DNA of 64,000 bases from Perognathus longimembris pacificus (GCF_023159225.1 NC_063169.1:55081934-55145933); one strand, 5' to 3'. Positions 23,083 through 34,935 are shown, counted from the stretch's first letter. The notes: generated by a model not told the origin, from the sequence alone. Numbers and translations: made by a program.

Positions 23083-23330
23083 TGGGCTGGGTGATGGAAG
23101 CTTAGACTTATAGTATTCGCTACTCAGGTGTGAGGATCATAGTTTGAAGACAGCCCAGGCCAAAAAAAAAAAAAAAAAAAAAAAGTCCATAAGACTCAAT
23201 TAACCATCAAAAAGCTGAAAATGGAACTGTGGCTCAAGTAGTAAAGCACCAGCCTTGAGCAAATGAGCTAAGGGTCAGTACCTAGACCCTGAATTCAAGA
23301 CCCAGGGCTAGCTCCAAAAAACAAACAAAG
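23083..23330 (+). mobile_element. B1-headed Geo SINE with internal poly-A expansion
   Basis: The head is diverged. In the middle, where related copies read CAGGAAAGTCC, there are about 24 consecutive A (23161-23184). The Geo tail follows and leads into the GA tract. Confidence 0.8.
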
Positions 23331-23340
23331 AAAAAGAAAG

Positions 23341-23540
23341 AACGGGAGAGAGGGAGAGAGAGAGAGAGGGAGAGGGAGAGAGAGAGAGGGAGAGAGGAGG
23401 AAAGGGGGAGAGAGGGAGAGAAGGAAAGAGGGAAAGAAGGAGAGAGGGAGAGAGAGATAGGGAGAGAGAGAGGGAGAGAAGGAGAAAAGGGAAGAGGGGG
23501 GAGAGGGGGAGAGAGAGAGACAGAGAGAGACAGAGAGAGT
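23341..23540 (+). repeat. 200-bp purine (GA/GGGA) tract
   Basis: About 200 bases are almost entirely A and G, with a few C and T interruptions, grown from the tail of the preceding SINE. Its complement accounts for the Leu/Ser/Pro-rich open frame on the minus strand. Confidence 0.95.
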
Positions 23541-23589
23541 TGGATGAGGGAAACATGCCTAAATGTCTACACCAAGCATGTGTTAGTTT

Positions 23590-23800
23590 TTCTGTCTCAG
23601 CACTCCAGTGCTCATCCTGTCTGCCCCCTCACTACAGGTACAGAAATCCTGAGGCCCTGACAACCAGCCTCCCCCTTCCTTTACAAGTGGCATAGCTAGT
23701 ACACAAAAGGAAACACTCTGTAATCTCTTAGCATCTCTTAGTATCAACATGCTTATTGCATAGTAGGTATTCCAAAAGCATTTACTGGTTGATAAACTGA
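23590..23800. mobile_element. Possible MIR/L2 3'-end remnant
   Basis: GCATAGTAGGTATTCCAAAA then GCATTTACTGGTTGAT resembles the common ancient ending (CACATAGTAGGTGCTCAATA). Low support. Confidence 0.3.
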
Positions 23801-23890
23801 AACCACCTCCAGTCTTTAGCACACCAAAGCATATTGACTGATAGATTACCAGACTAAATTCTGTAGACACATATATACTTGTCAACTTCT

Positions 23891-24000
23891 GCCAGGTGGA
23901 CGGGTATCTGCTCGTAATTCCAGCACTTGAGAAGCTGACAAAGGAGTTTGGTGATAGTATGAGGCCAACATGGGCTACACTGTGAGACCAGTCTCAAAAG
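23891..24000 (+). mobile_element. B1-like SINE
   Basis: GTAATTCCAGCACTTGAGAA then GAGGCCAACATGGGCTACAC. No Geo tail. Confidence 0.65.
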
Positions 24001-24057
24001 AAAACAGAAAAGACCTGCCAGTTCTGTTCATATCACAAACAATGTGGTTTTTTTGTT

Positions 24058-24285
24058 TTTTGCAGTTCAAGGCTTGACCTCAGGGACTGAGTGCTGTCCT
24101 TGAGCTTTTATGCTCAAGGCTAGTAGTCTACCACTTAAGACAAAGCTCCACTTTCAGGTTTTTTTGGTGGTTACCTGAAGATAAAGAGTTTCATGGACTT
24201 TCCTGCCCAGGCAGGCTTCGAACCACAATTCTCAGCCTCCAGCGTAGCTAGGATAACAAGTGTAAGCCACCAGTACCCAGCCAGT
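24058..24285 (-). mobile_element. B1-headed Geo SINE
   Basis: Reversed Geo from TTTGCAGTTCAAGGCTTG through CTCAAGGCTAGTAGTCTACC, then the reversed head. Confidence 0.8.
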
Positions 24286-24949
24286 GTTTTTTTTCTACTG
24301 AGGAAATTTTGTTTCCAAAACATTGTAGACCTAAGTCAAAAGTATACTTTAAAAGATAAAGGAATATAAAATAATTCTTTAATCCCAAAGCTTCTCTCAG
24401 CTGATCATTCTTGCCCTTCTTACATGAAAGAAAACAGTGTAAGTGAAGAGAACTCCTGCTTTTCGGGAGCCCTACTCAAACCATTTGCTTTGCCACAACA
24501 CTGCACCCAGACTTTCCTCCATCCTCATGGATCAGTGTTGTGTACTTCATTGCTACATTCTTCTGGGGCAAGAAGATCCCGATGCCCTTTCCCACCCCCA
24601 GCCAAACAGAATCCCACACGCCCATCCCAGCCCTTCCCGTTCTCCCACATCTCCAACTCCTATAAATGTTTCAATGCTTCTTCCACAGAAAGCTTGGGGG
24701 TGGGGGGGTTGTCTGCTGACATCTGGAATTGAACTTAGGGCTTTTGTTTGTTACTAGAGGAAGTACTCTACTAGCCCTAAGGTCCTTTTCTTTTTAATAA
24801 AGTAACAGGTAAACTTTTTAATTAGGCATATTTGCCCCCTTCCACAACAGGAAACAGTCCTAGGCTCCTATTGGGTACCTAAAGCCAACAATAAACCCTC
24901 CTATATGTATAATTTTTCCATATACACCTATCAAAAAGTATACTGTTGG
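24286..24949. other. Intron stretch, mostly unassigned
   Basis: No clear repeat. A weak reversed ID-like phrase lies near 24730-24780 (GAATTGAACTTAGGG). Plus-strand frames of about 100 residues show no domain. Confidence 0.35.
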
Positions 24950-25137
24950 GGCTGGGAATGTGGCCTAGTGGTAGAGTGCTTGCCTAGCTTGCACGGAGCC
25001 CTGCGTTCAATTCCTCAGCACTACGTAAACAGAAAAAGCCAGAAGTGGCTCTCTGGCTCAAGTGGTAGAGTGCTAGCCCTGAGCAAAAAGAAGCCAGGGT
25101 CAGTGCTCAGGCCCTGAGTTCAAGCCCCAGGACTGGC
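24950..25137 (+). mobile_element. IDL-Geo SINE
   Basis: Full dimer with GCTTGCACGGAGCCC in the left half, ending GGACTGGC with an A-poor tail. Confidence 0.93.
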
Positions 25138-25294
25138 AAATAAATTAAAATATATATACACACTTTTATGTTATGCACAATGAAAAGTTAACAATAATAA
25201 ACCAAACCAATTATAATTAACTGTTATTAAAACTGCATAAATATGGAATTCTCTCTCTCACACAGACACATATGCATGCACACACAATCCTTCT

Positions 25295-25425
25295 GTTGGT
25301 TTTTAGGAGACAGGGGTCTCACTACATTGCCCAAGCTGGTCCTGGACTGCTGGGTCTAATTGGTTCTCCTGCTGTACTCTCCAAAATAGATGAACTGACA
25401 GGGGAATACCACCACACACAGCTTT
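25295..25425 (-). mobile_element. B1-like SINE
   Basis: Reversed: GGGTCTCACTACATTGCCC then CCAAGCTGGTCCTGGACT. Confidence 0.6.
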
Positions 25426-25869
25426 CAAAATCTTAATTGTGCTATTCTCACCCTTCCCCTGGTGATCATGTGATAATGTAATGTCAGGCCTACACAGTAA
25501 GATGAGCAGACATTATGACATGCTACTAGGCTGCTATATACAATTATCTGAATGTAAGAATCAGGATGCCACAGCAGGCATCTGATAATCCAGAACACCA
25601 TTAGCAGATAGCATAGTTAGCAAGAACACACTGGACAAAGTCTGAGAGGTATGGATATTGCATATTTGGATTTGTGAATATACATTTACAAAGACCAATC
25701 CAAGTATACACTAGGCTGTGTACAGTTCACTGCTTATAAATTATACTTCAATAGAAATAATTTTAAAACCCAAAACATAAAAACAAGATAAATTGGGCAT
25801 ATGTCAAGCACGTAATGCTAGACAGTTACCATCTCAAGGTGGTAACAAATATATAAAGAAATCACATCA

Positions 25870-26045
25870 GGCTGGGTACCAGTGGCTCACATCTGTAATC
25901 CTAGCTACTCAGGAGGTTCAGATCTGAGAACTGCCAGCTCAGGCAGGAAAGTCTATGACTCTTATCTACAATTAGCCACCAAAGAAGCTCAGGGACAGTG
26001 CCTAGGCCCTGCGTTCAAGACCCAGGACTGGCAAAATAATAATAA
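25870..26045 (+). mobile_element. B1-headed Geo SINE with internal deletion
   Basis: The head is intact, but the join CAATTAGCCACC to AAAGAAGCTCAGGGACAG removes the first half of Geo. The tail is an AATAATAGT-type repeat. Confidence 0.8.
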
Positions 26046-26179
26046 TAGTAATAATAATGGCACATTCTATTATTCTACACATGGAAATAGAAAGAGAGAT
26101 GCTTAAATCTGAGTCAGAAGACTTGGAAGACAAGGTAGAACTTGAATATACCCTCACAAAGGAAAACCAGCAGAGTGGG

Positions 26180-26372
26180 AGAAAGATTCATTCAAAGTCC
26201 TGTACTCGGAAAGTGGAGAGCAGGGCTTCAGTTTAAGGTCAGTCTGGGCAGAAAATTTCTCAAAATACCTTAAAGAAAAATAGCCCCCCAGCCCCGCAAA
26301 AAAAAACCCTGGAGGCCTGGCTCAAGCAGTGGATGGTAGAAGACCAGCAAAGCAAGTATCAGGCTCTAAGTT

Positions 26373-26411
<39 letters not shown>
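26180..26411 (+). mobile_element. B1-like fragment plus stand-alone tRNA-like SINE ending in CA repeat
   Basis: The B1-like portion (26180-26290) is followed by GGAGGCCTGGCTCAAGCAGT and GGCTCTAAGTTCAAACAC, an old monomer resembling the Geo tail. Its end has become a CA microsatellite (26376-26411). Confidence 0.5.
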
Positions 26412-26413
<2 letters not shown>

Positions 26414-27085
26414 CAAACGCAATGAAGAAATACTAACAAATACTAAGGACCCAGAGTGCAGTGAACCACCAAGTTTAGTCAAAGGAGTTCAGACTTGATA
26501 ACAATGCACTAATATTAGATTTGGGGAGGGAAAGGGGAACAGAGTATTTCATAAGATGTAGGCTGGGTGGCAGTAGAGAGTGGCACCAAGCAGAGGGTGG
26601 AGAGAGGTGGGAGAGGAGGTGGTAATCAAGAGACTCAGAGGGAGGCTTAGGCAGCCCTCCAGGTGCAAGGAGATAAGGGCTGTGGGCTGCTGAGGGAAAT
26701 AGAAAAAGGAAATCCAAGAGTTCAAAGGAAGACAGTATAATTGAAGGGTAATCACTCCCAACGTGTTTTACTCTAAGATTCCTTTAAATATTAAATCTGC
26801 TTCATAAATGTACTCATCAAATAGAAAAGCAGTTATTTCTAAAGGGTTGAAGAGCAACATAGGGCTGGCTAAGTTTAAAGTATCACATAGAAGGGATTTC
26901 AAAGTCAAAGAAAACCCAGCCCACACAGCAGCTCATATACAAGATGACCTTATAAACACCAATGCCACTGTTGAAGGTCTACTACTGTGTCTCCAGCATT
27001 AGGCTGGGCCCTCTACCAGCATGATCTTTACCCCTCACAATTCTGTACAAGATGGAAGTACCATTAGTATTGATAAGTGCTTATA
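26412..27085. other. Intron stretch without recognised repeats
   Basis: Nothing supported; the short frames are chance. Confidence 0.4.
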
Positions 27086-27091
27086 GGACTG

Positions 27092-27323
27092 TGTGTGTGT
27101 GCATGTGTGTCCTGGAGCTTGAACTCAGGGTGTGGCGAGGTGCTCAAAACCAGTGCTCAAGACTAGAGTGCTCTTTCACTCTGAGCCACGGCTCCACTTC
27201 CAGCTAAATTGGAGATCTGAATCTCTCAGACTTTCCTGCCCAGGCTGGCTTCACAATGCAATCCTCAGATCTCAGCCTCCTGAGTAGCTAGGGTTATAGG
27301 CATGAGCCACCAGTGCCCAGCTA
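27092..27323 (-). mobile_element. B1-headed Geo SINE with GT tail repeat
   Basis: A GT repeat (about 27091-27109) at the tail side, reversed Geo (GAGCTTGAACTCAGGG) and reversed head ending ATGAGCCACCAGTGCCCAGC. Confidence 0.85.
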
Positions 27324-27832
27324 TAACATAGTATTGTAGAGAAGTATTAGATACATAGCAAAGCTGAGAGGAAGGTAGAGAGATTTCCCACATATGCCCT
27401 ATGCTCTCCCACAGCCTCCTGATTACCAGCCTCCCCCCAGTAGAGTAGTACATTTGTCCAATGGATAGCTACACGCCATGACCCAGCCTCACCATGCGCA
27501 GAGATACAAGAGGGTTCACTCTGTGTTGACCATTTTGTGGGTTCAGACAAATGTAAACTGGTGTATAGCTACTACCTTTATTTTTTCCAGAATGAGTAAT
27601 TAATCTGAGTATCCCAAATTAAGGAATTAACTTGAATAAGGGAACTGTTACTTTTATAGAATATCTCTTAAATAAATATGTGTCCGAAATCAAAACTGTG
27701 GCACAATTAGGTACTATTTTAACAGGACCAAAGGATTTACTTTTAATGAAAGCCAAGCAGTTGAAGCATGCCTTCAAAACCAACTATATCTTGGCATTCC
27801 CAACAGTATTCTATTTAAGAATTTCAGCTGGT

Positions 27833-28034
27833 GGGCTGGGAATATGGCCTAGTAGTAGAGTGCTTGCCTAGCATGCATGAAGCCCTGGGTTCGATTCCTC
27901 AGCACTCCATAAACAGAAAAAAACAGAAGTGGCGCTGTGGCTCAAGTGGTAGAGTGCTAGCCTTGAGCAAAATGGAGCCAGGGACAGTGCTCAGGTCCCG
28001 AGTTCAAGACCCAGGACTGGCAAAAAAAAAAAAA
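27833..28034 (+). mobile_element. IDL-Geo SINE
   Basis: Full dimer with A-tail. No target duplication is evident. Confidence 0.95.
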
Positions 28035-28980
28035 ACTAAACTAAACTTGAGAGTTTGCCTTACAATTTCATTTATCAGACTTCCTTGTGCTTGGGTCTGC
28101 CCTGATCCTGGGCTTATTGTCATGAGCAAGTAAAACAGGAATCTACCCTCAACCAGGAGGAAGGTCCAATCTAGTAAGAAAAGACACCTCTATAAAATTA
28201 TGTTTTCAAAAAGATAAAATTATGTTTTCACAATTACAGATTACTCCTGCAGATGAACACATTGCTATGTTTAGATGCAAACTGTCTGAGCCCTTCAAGT
28301 ATTTGAATTAAAATGGGGCATACTACTGCATCACCCAAGAAGCAAATACCCAACAGGAGTGCATTTAATGTGAAAAGAGTTCTTCTGGTATCAAAATAGT
28401 GATTCCCAGTTTCCAACACCTTTGTGACAAAGAGTAAATCTCAGCTCATCGGGGGATCCACTACGGTACTCCTTTGTGTGGGTAATAGTGAGTCACCAGC
28501 GGACCAGCCCTGTGTACCAAGAGGAATATATTCTGTGCTGTAGTTTCCTGTCCCAGGGGCAAAAATACAAAACAAAACAAAAAATGGAGCAACGTACAGC
28601 ACAAAATATTCAAGTTGGAGGCATCATGCCAAGAAAGCAACAGAAAGTTTTATACTTGAGCCAAGGACTCCTGGGTTTCTTTTTACATTTTAAAATCGTG
28701 ACAATTATCTTGATGAATCAGATCTGTCTCCAGAACAAAAGTTTGCTTGGGAGTTTTGTGTACTTTGAGGAATAATTATTTCCCATGCTTATTCACTTTT
28801 TTTTTAAGAAAGACACACAAATCTGAAAGCTGGTGTGCTTGAGTGAAAACATTTGTAATCCAGCCAACCTACACAGGCATTTTGCTTCAAAAACATCCAA
28901 TCAAGATGATTTGAGGAGGAAAGAACTTGAAAACTCATCCAATTAAAGAATAATATTGGTTTACTCGGGCTTTTGGGGGG
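28035..28980. other. Intron stretch without recognised repeats or genes
   Basis: Contains a 17-base near-tandem duplication at 28192-28208 and 28214-28230. Nothing else recognised. Confidence 0.4.
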
Positions 28981-28989
28981 AGAATGGAG

Positions 28990-29088
28990 AATGTAGGTCC
29001 TAGGACTTGAACTCAGGGTCTCCCGGACTGCCTCTCTGCCTTTTCATTCCAAGCTGTTGTGCTATCACTTGAGCCACGCCTCCAGTCC
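28990..29088 (-). mobile_element. Stand-alone tRNA-like SINE monomer (Geo relative)
   Basis: On the minus strand it reads GGAGGCGTGGCTCAAGTGAT (A-box-like), then CCCTGAGTTCAAGTCC (B-box-like). It looks like Geo without the ID or B1 head. Confidence 0.6.
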
Positions 29089-29424
29089 CAAACACAATCT
29101 TTTATTTACAGTTCTCTTAATTTTATGGTTTAAATTGCTGCCAGAGCCTTATTTTTCACTTTTATGTTGAAACCTCAAGTTCTATATGTAAGTCATCATT
29201 ACTCTGCAGGGTTATGGTGGGACCACTTGTATCGCATCTCATTATAACATCCTCTTTCAATGACTATTTCATTTGTGTCCTTACTGGTGTAATTACAGTA
29301 TAAATAACACACAAACACATTGATAAACCTAGTTTAACAGGTGACTGGTAATTATATGTGTTTTACAGTTTTAGCATGTAAACACAAACATTGCTAAATT
29401 TTAAAATGTACATCAGTGCTGGAA

Positions 29425-29600
29425 TGGCTTGTTTATTCATCACTGCATAACAAACCACCCAAACCTAATAGCTCAAGAAAACAATTGTTAGCACAAGATT
29501 CTGTAATCCAGATCAGGCTCAGCTGGGCAGCTCTTTTCTGCCTATGATCCCAGTCCTCACCACAAGCTGCCTTCACCAGTCAGGGACCAGCAAGAATATC
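29425..29600. mobile_element. Possible ancient mammalian repeat, family unassigned
   Basis: CACTGCATAACAAACCACCC, AACCTAATAGCTCAAGAAAA and GATTCTGTAATCCAGATCAG match the common phrase TAACAAACCACCCCAAA ... TTCTGTGGGTCAG of an old interspersed repeat that I cannot name with confidence. Confidence 0.4.
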
Positions 29601-29622
29601 TGGTATTAAATAGTGATTGCAT

Positions 29623-29830
29623 TGGCTGGGAATGTGGCTTAGCGGTAGAGTGCTTGCCTAGCATGCATGGAGCCCTGGGTTCAATTCCTCAGTACCACAT
29701 AAACAGAAAAGGCCAGAAGTGGCACTGTGGCTCAAGTGGTAGAGTGCTAGCCTTGAGCAGAGAGGCTCAGAGACAGCACCCAGGCCCTGAGTTCAAGCCC
29801 CAGGACTGACAAAATAGAAAAAAAGAAAAG
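29623..29830 (+). mobile_element. IDL-Geo SINE
   Basis: Left half with GTGGCTTAGCGGTAGAG. The Geo right half has GAGCAGAGAGGCTCAGAGAC, intermediate towards the B1-headed version. Confidence 0.93.
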
Positions 29831-29904
29831 AAAAAAGAATGCACACTGTATTACTTAGGGTCAGTATGAAGGAAGAAACAAATTAAACAAGAAAAAGAAA
29901 TCAG

Positions 29905-30168
29905 CTGGGCACCAGTGGCTCATGCCTGCAATCCTTGCTACTCTGGAGACTGAAATCTAAGGACTGCAGTTCAAAGCCAGCCCAAACAGGAAAGCCCACG
30001 ATGAAACTCTTATTTCCAGTAAACTACTCAGAAAAAGCCAGAAATGGCACGGTGGTTCAAGTGGTAGAATGCTAGCCTTCAACTAGCTCAGGGAAAATGC
30101 TAGCTCAGGGAAAATGTCCAGACCCAGAGGTCAAACCCCAGGACTGGCAAAAAAAAAAAAAAGGCAAA
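29905..30168 (+). mobile_element. B1-headed Geo SINE with 17-bp internal duplication
   Basis: Complete head and tail. CTAGCTCAGGGAAAATG occurs twice in tandem (30083-30099 and 30100-30116) inside Geo. Confidence 0.88.
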
Positions 30169-30602
30169 GATTGTAGTATACTGGGCATTTGAAAATGTAA
30201 CTTGTGTATTGGCAAAATTAAGAAGCATTTGAATGTAGAAACTTATTCATTTATTATGTATCACATAATCTTCAAGAAGTGGAAAAGGTGGAAAAGCAGG
30301 AATGACACACTAGCTTATTACAGGACCTATTTCTATATGCCATACCTCAAACTCTAAGGTGACTGTCAGGTTAACAGAATTAATGGAAAGATACCAGAAA
30401 GCAGAGAGCTATTACCAAGCACTTCTAGCAGAGAAGATAATGATTCTAGAAACTTCTAGTCTTCCAATGAAAAAGTCAGAAAACATATTTCACACACCCT
30501 TCAGAAAGCAGATTTACTTCCTCAAGTCAATGAAGCCATTCTGAAACTGGATATTTTATGAATCTTCTATAAACTGGATATATACACACACACAGACACA
30601 CA

Positions 30603-30643
<41 letters not shown>

Positions 30644-31315
30644 CTTTCTATATGCCATTGGAAAGAACTGTGAACGTTCTATTCCTGACAGGTTTAGAGT
30701 AGGTCTTCCTCAATTAGAGCAATTAGAGCTATTTGTAACCAAACTGTTTCAAATTACTTCATGTAACACACATGCCACCATAATTGCCAGCCAACTTAAT
30801 GCAATATCTAAGTTTTAGGAGGAAAAGGAGGGGGGAATAAAAGCAAAATGGTGAGGAATACAAAGAATTCTGTTCAGAAAAAAACAAAAAATACATTTTG
30901 GAGTATAAATTGTATTATGACATTGGCTTTCTTTTTTGTTTCTAAACATATAATAAAACTATCTTTTGTCATATGCAAACTTCTTTCATCAAGTCAATTG
31001 TCATTAATTAGCATTTGCAACATTTTAAGTGATGACACAAGCTAACTAAATGGAGCTGCTGAAGGAAAACCTTCAACACTTAGAAATTACCTAAACCTTC
31101 CCAACCCCAGTAGTTTAGGGCTTGGCTGAAAGAAAAAGGAGGGAGGAAGAGGGGGTTAAAACATGGATCCAGTTGATATACATGGATATATACAATCTAT
31201 AGTCTTACCAGGAAAGTTCCAGATACCACCTGACAAAAATGCCTTTTACAAGAGTCATTACCACCAACAGAGAGCACATTCTTATATAAGCAAACTCTTC
31301 TTTGTAAAAGGTCTC
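30169..31315. other. AT-rich intron stretch with one CA microsatellite
   Basis: No genes or interspersed repeats recognised apart from the CA tract at 30582-30642. Confidence 0.4.
30582..30642 (+). repeat. CA microsatellite with CAGA interruptions
   Basis: CA repeats with two CAGACA interruptions, about 60 bases. Confidence 0.92.
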
Positions 31316-31317
31316 TA

Positions 31318-31402
31318 GGCTGACCTAGAGCTCTTGGTCCTCCTGTCTCTGCCTCTGTATTGCTGGGAATACAGACTATACCAACACACCTGGCATGAAC
31401 TT
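31318..31402 (-). mobile_element. B1-like fragment
   Basis: Reversed: TCCTCCTGTCTCTGCCTCTG, TTGCTGGGAATACAG, CACACCTGGCATG. Confidence 0.55.
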
Positions 31403-31834
31403 TCTTAAGTTGATAACAAACACTGACTGGAAATCACCATTGTTATCACAAACCTTAGTATCACCAACCAGACAATGAAGTAGACACCATTTCATAGATA
31501 TAAAAGGACTTGGAAAGAATATGTATAGAATTACTTTAAACTGCCTTGAATCAAAAGGTTTGACCCAAAGTTAAACATAGTTAACTATAGTGAATGCTCA
31601 CCACTGACTGGCTCTGTTTCACATTAATGATATGGAACATTAACATGACATTATAGCTTAGTACTAAGTTGGTAGTAATATTCTTTGCACAAGTTACCAT
31701 TCACTTGCATCTCCTTTGCTCAATTAAATAATATGTATTGTCTTGTGTTCACCTTTGCCAAAAGTGTCACAATAAATAATACCTTATAAAACTTAAAAGA
31801 AGCGAAATGCTTAATAAAACCTTAAAAACAAAAA

Positions 31835-31948
31835 GTGGCATGCATTATATTGCATGCTTGTAATGCAGGCACCTGAGAGGCTTAGACAAGAATATCTTGA
31901 GTTCCAGGCTGCCTAGACTTTACCAGTGTGATCCTGCCTTTGGAAGAG
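31835..31948 (+). mobile_element. B1-like SINE
   Basis: GCATGCTTGTAATGCAGGCA, AGTTCCAGGCTGCCTAGAC. Diverged monomer. Confidence 0.55.
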
Positions 31949-32103
31949 GACAGCAAAAAATTTCTAACATTATTTACTAGAAAACTGAACTCTTCCCTCA
32001 GACCAATTTTCTTTTTTGTGAAGATGTAACTATTGAAGAACAAGATCAATTCAAGTAAGAACGCTAGATTGTTGAATTAAAAAAAAAAAAAAACCCACAC
32101 AAG

Positions 32104-32307
32104 GGCTGGGGATATGGCCTAGTGGCAAGAGTGCTTGCCTCGTATACATGAGGCCCTGGGTTCAATTCCCCAGCACCACATATACAGAAAACGGCCAGAA
32201 GTGGCGCTGTGGCTCAAGTGGCAGAGTACTAGCCTTGAGCAAAAAGAAGCCAGGGACAGTGCTCAGGCCCTGAGTCCCAAGCCCCAGGACTGGCCAAAAA
32301 AAAAAAA
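32104..32307 (+). mobile_element. IDL-Geo SINE
   Basis: Full dimer with target duplication CCACACAAG at 32095-32103 and 32308-32316. Confidence 0.95.
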
Positions 32308-32606
32308 CCACACAAGACAATACAAACTATCAGATCATCACTATTGCTCTGCAAGTGATGGAAAATACCCACCTATAAGAGAAGAGAGGAATAAAAGTGT
32401 AGGCAGAATTTCTAACAGAAAGCCATTGTTTACCTCTAAGTTTCACACTCCAGAAACACTAGCAGCTGCCAGGTAATTAAACACACCCACATGTAAAATG
32501 TTCCATCACTTAAAAAAAAAAAAAAAGGTTAATTACCACCATTTATTATAATCACCAACAGGTAATTTTCTAAGCAGTATAGGGCCAGCATTAGAATTGA
32601 GGTGAA

Positions 32607-32870
32607 GCCAGGTGCCATTGCTTCATACCTGTAATCCTAGCTACTCAGGAAGCTGAGATGTAAGGACTGAGGTTGTTCAAAGCCAGCCCAGACAGGAAAG
32701 TCCATGAGATTCTTACTCCAATTAACCACCAGAAAACCAGAAGTGGCACTGTGGCTCAAAGTGGTAGAGTGCTAGCCTTGAGCTGAAAACCTTGGGGAAT
32801 GCACCTAGGCCAGAGTTCAAGCCCCATGATAGACCAAAAAAAAAAAAAAAAGAAAAGAAAGAAAGAGAAG
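32607..32870 (+). mobile_element. B1-headed Geo SINE
   Basis: GCCAGGTGCCATTGCTTCAT head, CTCCAATTAACCACC linker, Geo tail and an A/G-rich tail. Confidence 0.9.
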
Positions 32871-33584
32871 AATTGAGGTGGGCTAAATAAATATTCTAAC
32901 TTAACCCAAACTCTACTCCCGAATGCTCAACTGTCCTTGTGTGGCTCACAGGAGGACACATGTGAAATTCCAGGACTTTCTTGGCAATCGTTTGCCTACA
33001 CAGCGACACAGCTGCCTTACTCAGCTTTAGCAACTGTAACTGAGCGCAGAAAACTTAACTGCTCACTGAAATCACATTTAGTAAGGGCGTGGTCTTTTCT
33101 TCACTGTGCACCCACAACAATTTGGCTCTCCTCACCTGTCATATGTCCAAACCCAACCAACTTGGTGACATCTGTAATTAAAACCTTAAGACTCCAGACT
33201 GTTGCAAAGTACTGATGCTGTCAATTTTACCTTAAAATAACACAAGTACCAAACTGCCATTTCAGTAAGAGCAAAAACAAAGTGAGATATTAAAAAGAGA
33301 GAAAACAAAAGTGTGCTTTCTGTAAACTTTTAAAGTAGGTTCTCCTTAACCTACAGATGTGTTTACTCTTGAGTTCTACACTTGGGCATTCATATGCACA
33401 CATCTATATCTATAAACACACATATTCAAAACCCATAAACACAAAACATAAAGTTCTTGAAACATGACTACCTTTAGTATGCATAATACCCTGCAATGTT
33501 TCCTATTCCTTTTTGGTTTTTTGGTTTTTTTTGTTTTCTTGGCAGTACTGGGGTTTGTTTTTGGTTTGGTTTGGGGTTTTTTTT

Positions 33585-33775
33585 GCCAGTCCTGCGGCTT
33601 GAACACAGAGCCTGAGCACTGTCCCTGGCTTCTTTTTGTCCAAGGCTAGCACTCTGCCACTTGAGTCACAGCACCACTTCTGTCTTTTTCTATACATGTG
33701 GAGCTGAGGAATATGAACCCAGGGCTTCATATATACGAGGCAAGCACTTTATTACTAGGCCATATTCCCAGCCAG
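33585..33775 (-). mobile_element. IDL-Geo SINE
   Basis: Reversed full dimer from GCCAGTCCTGCGGCTTG to GGCCATATTCCCAGCC. A T/G-rich tract (33510-33584) represents its tail region. Confidence 0.93.
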
Positions 33776-34090
33776 TACTGGGGTTTGAACTCAGGGTTTC
33801 ATTTCTGCTAGGCAAGTGTTCTACTGCTTGATACATGCCTCCAGTCCTTTGTGGGTTCCTTTTTGCTTGGGTTATTTTTTTAGATAGGGTCTTCCTTCGT
33901 GCTTGGACCAGCCTGCTCAGTGATCCTCCTAGTTATGCTTCCTGCTGGAGCTGAGACAAGCCCCACACCCAACTTGTACTGAGATAAGGTCTCATAAGCT
34001 TTGTGCCCAGACGGGTCTGGAATCTCAGTCCTTCTAATCTCTACTTCCAGAGTACCTAAGATTACAAACATGAGCCACCAGGGCCTGGGC
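33776..34090 (-). mobile_element. Old ID-like and B1-dimer SINEs
   Basis: A reversed ID-like segment (TGGGGTTTGAACTCAGGG, GCTAGGCAAGTGTTCTACTG; 33776-33850) is followed by a reversed two-unit B1-like element ending CATGAGCCACCAGGGCCTGG. Confidence 0.6.
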
Positions 34091-34204
34091 CTATTTCTTT
34101 ATTATATTGGTATGATTCCTAATTTGATTTCATCAACCCACTGATTAAGTAACAACCACAGTTTGGAAACAATGTGTGTGTGTGATTGGTGCTAGACATT
34201 GAAG

Positions 34205-34460
34205 CCAAAGGCTCAGGAATGCTTTTCCTCTATGACTTAGCTATAGATCTGCAGAATCACAACTTGAGGCCAGACACAAAGCAAAAAGACAAAAAACTCC
34301 CATCTCCAAACAACCAGTAAGAAATAAGCCTGAAAGCATAGTTCAAGTGGTAGAGTACCCATCAAGCAAGCCAGGCAAGCTCAAAACGCTGAGTTTAAAC
34401 TCTAGTAAGGATCAAAATAATAACAATAATCATTATTATTATTATTTAACTGTATTCATC
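34205..34460 (+). mobile_element. Old B1-plus-Geo-like SINE
   Basis: A degenerate head is followed by CATAGTTCAAGTGGTAGAGT and GAGTTTAAACTCTAGTAAGG, an older relative of Geo. The tail is AATAATAATCATTATT-like. Confidence 0.5.
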
Positions 34461-34542
34461 CCTAATATAGTCACCAATCCTAAAGGGCTATTTCAAAAAC
34501 TGAGATTTTTGTGGAGCCTATGACAGAGCAATGAAACGAGGA

Positions 34543-34625
34543 GTGGTCTGGGGGTATAGCTCAGTGGTACAGCAAATGTTCAGTGAGCACATAGCCCCTG
34601 GTTTTTAAGCCTCAGCATAAACAAG
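34543..34625 (+). mobile_element. ID-like SINE
   Basis: GGGGGTATAGCTCAGTGGTA A-box region, with a degraded B box. Confidence 0.65.
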
Positions 34626-34723
34626 CGAAGGTATGAGGGAAAGAGATTAAGGAATAAATATATTTCCAATGATTTTCTTAAGCAATAAAGTCCTTCCTCA
34701 TTAAAGTTACAAAAGATCATGAA

Positions 34724-34935
34724 GGGTTGGGAATATGGCCTAGTGGTAATGTGCTCACCTCATATACATGAAGCCCTGGGTTCGATTCCTCAGCACTACA
34801 TATATAGAAAAAAGCTGGAAGTGGCACTGTGGCTCAAGTGGTACAGTGCTAGCCTTAAGCAAAAAGAAGTGAGGGACAGTGCTCAGGCCCTGAGTTCAAG
34901 CCCCAGGACTGGCAATAAAAACAAAACAAATAAAA
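34724..34935 (+). mobile_element. IDL-Geo SINE
   Basis: Full dimer. Flanking AAAAGATCATGAA and AAAAGATCATGAAC (34709 and 34932 areas) are the target duplication. Confidence 0.95.

Noticed and set aside
23308..23556. Leu/Ser/Pro repeat protein on the minus strand
   Set aside because: It is the translation of the GA-rich simple repeat.
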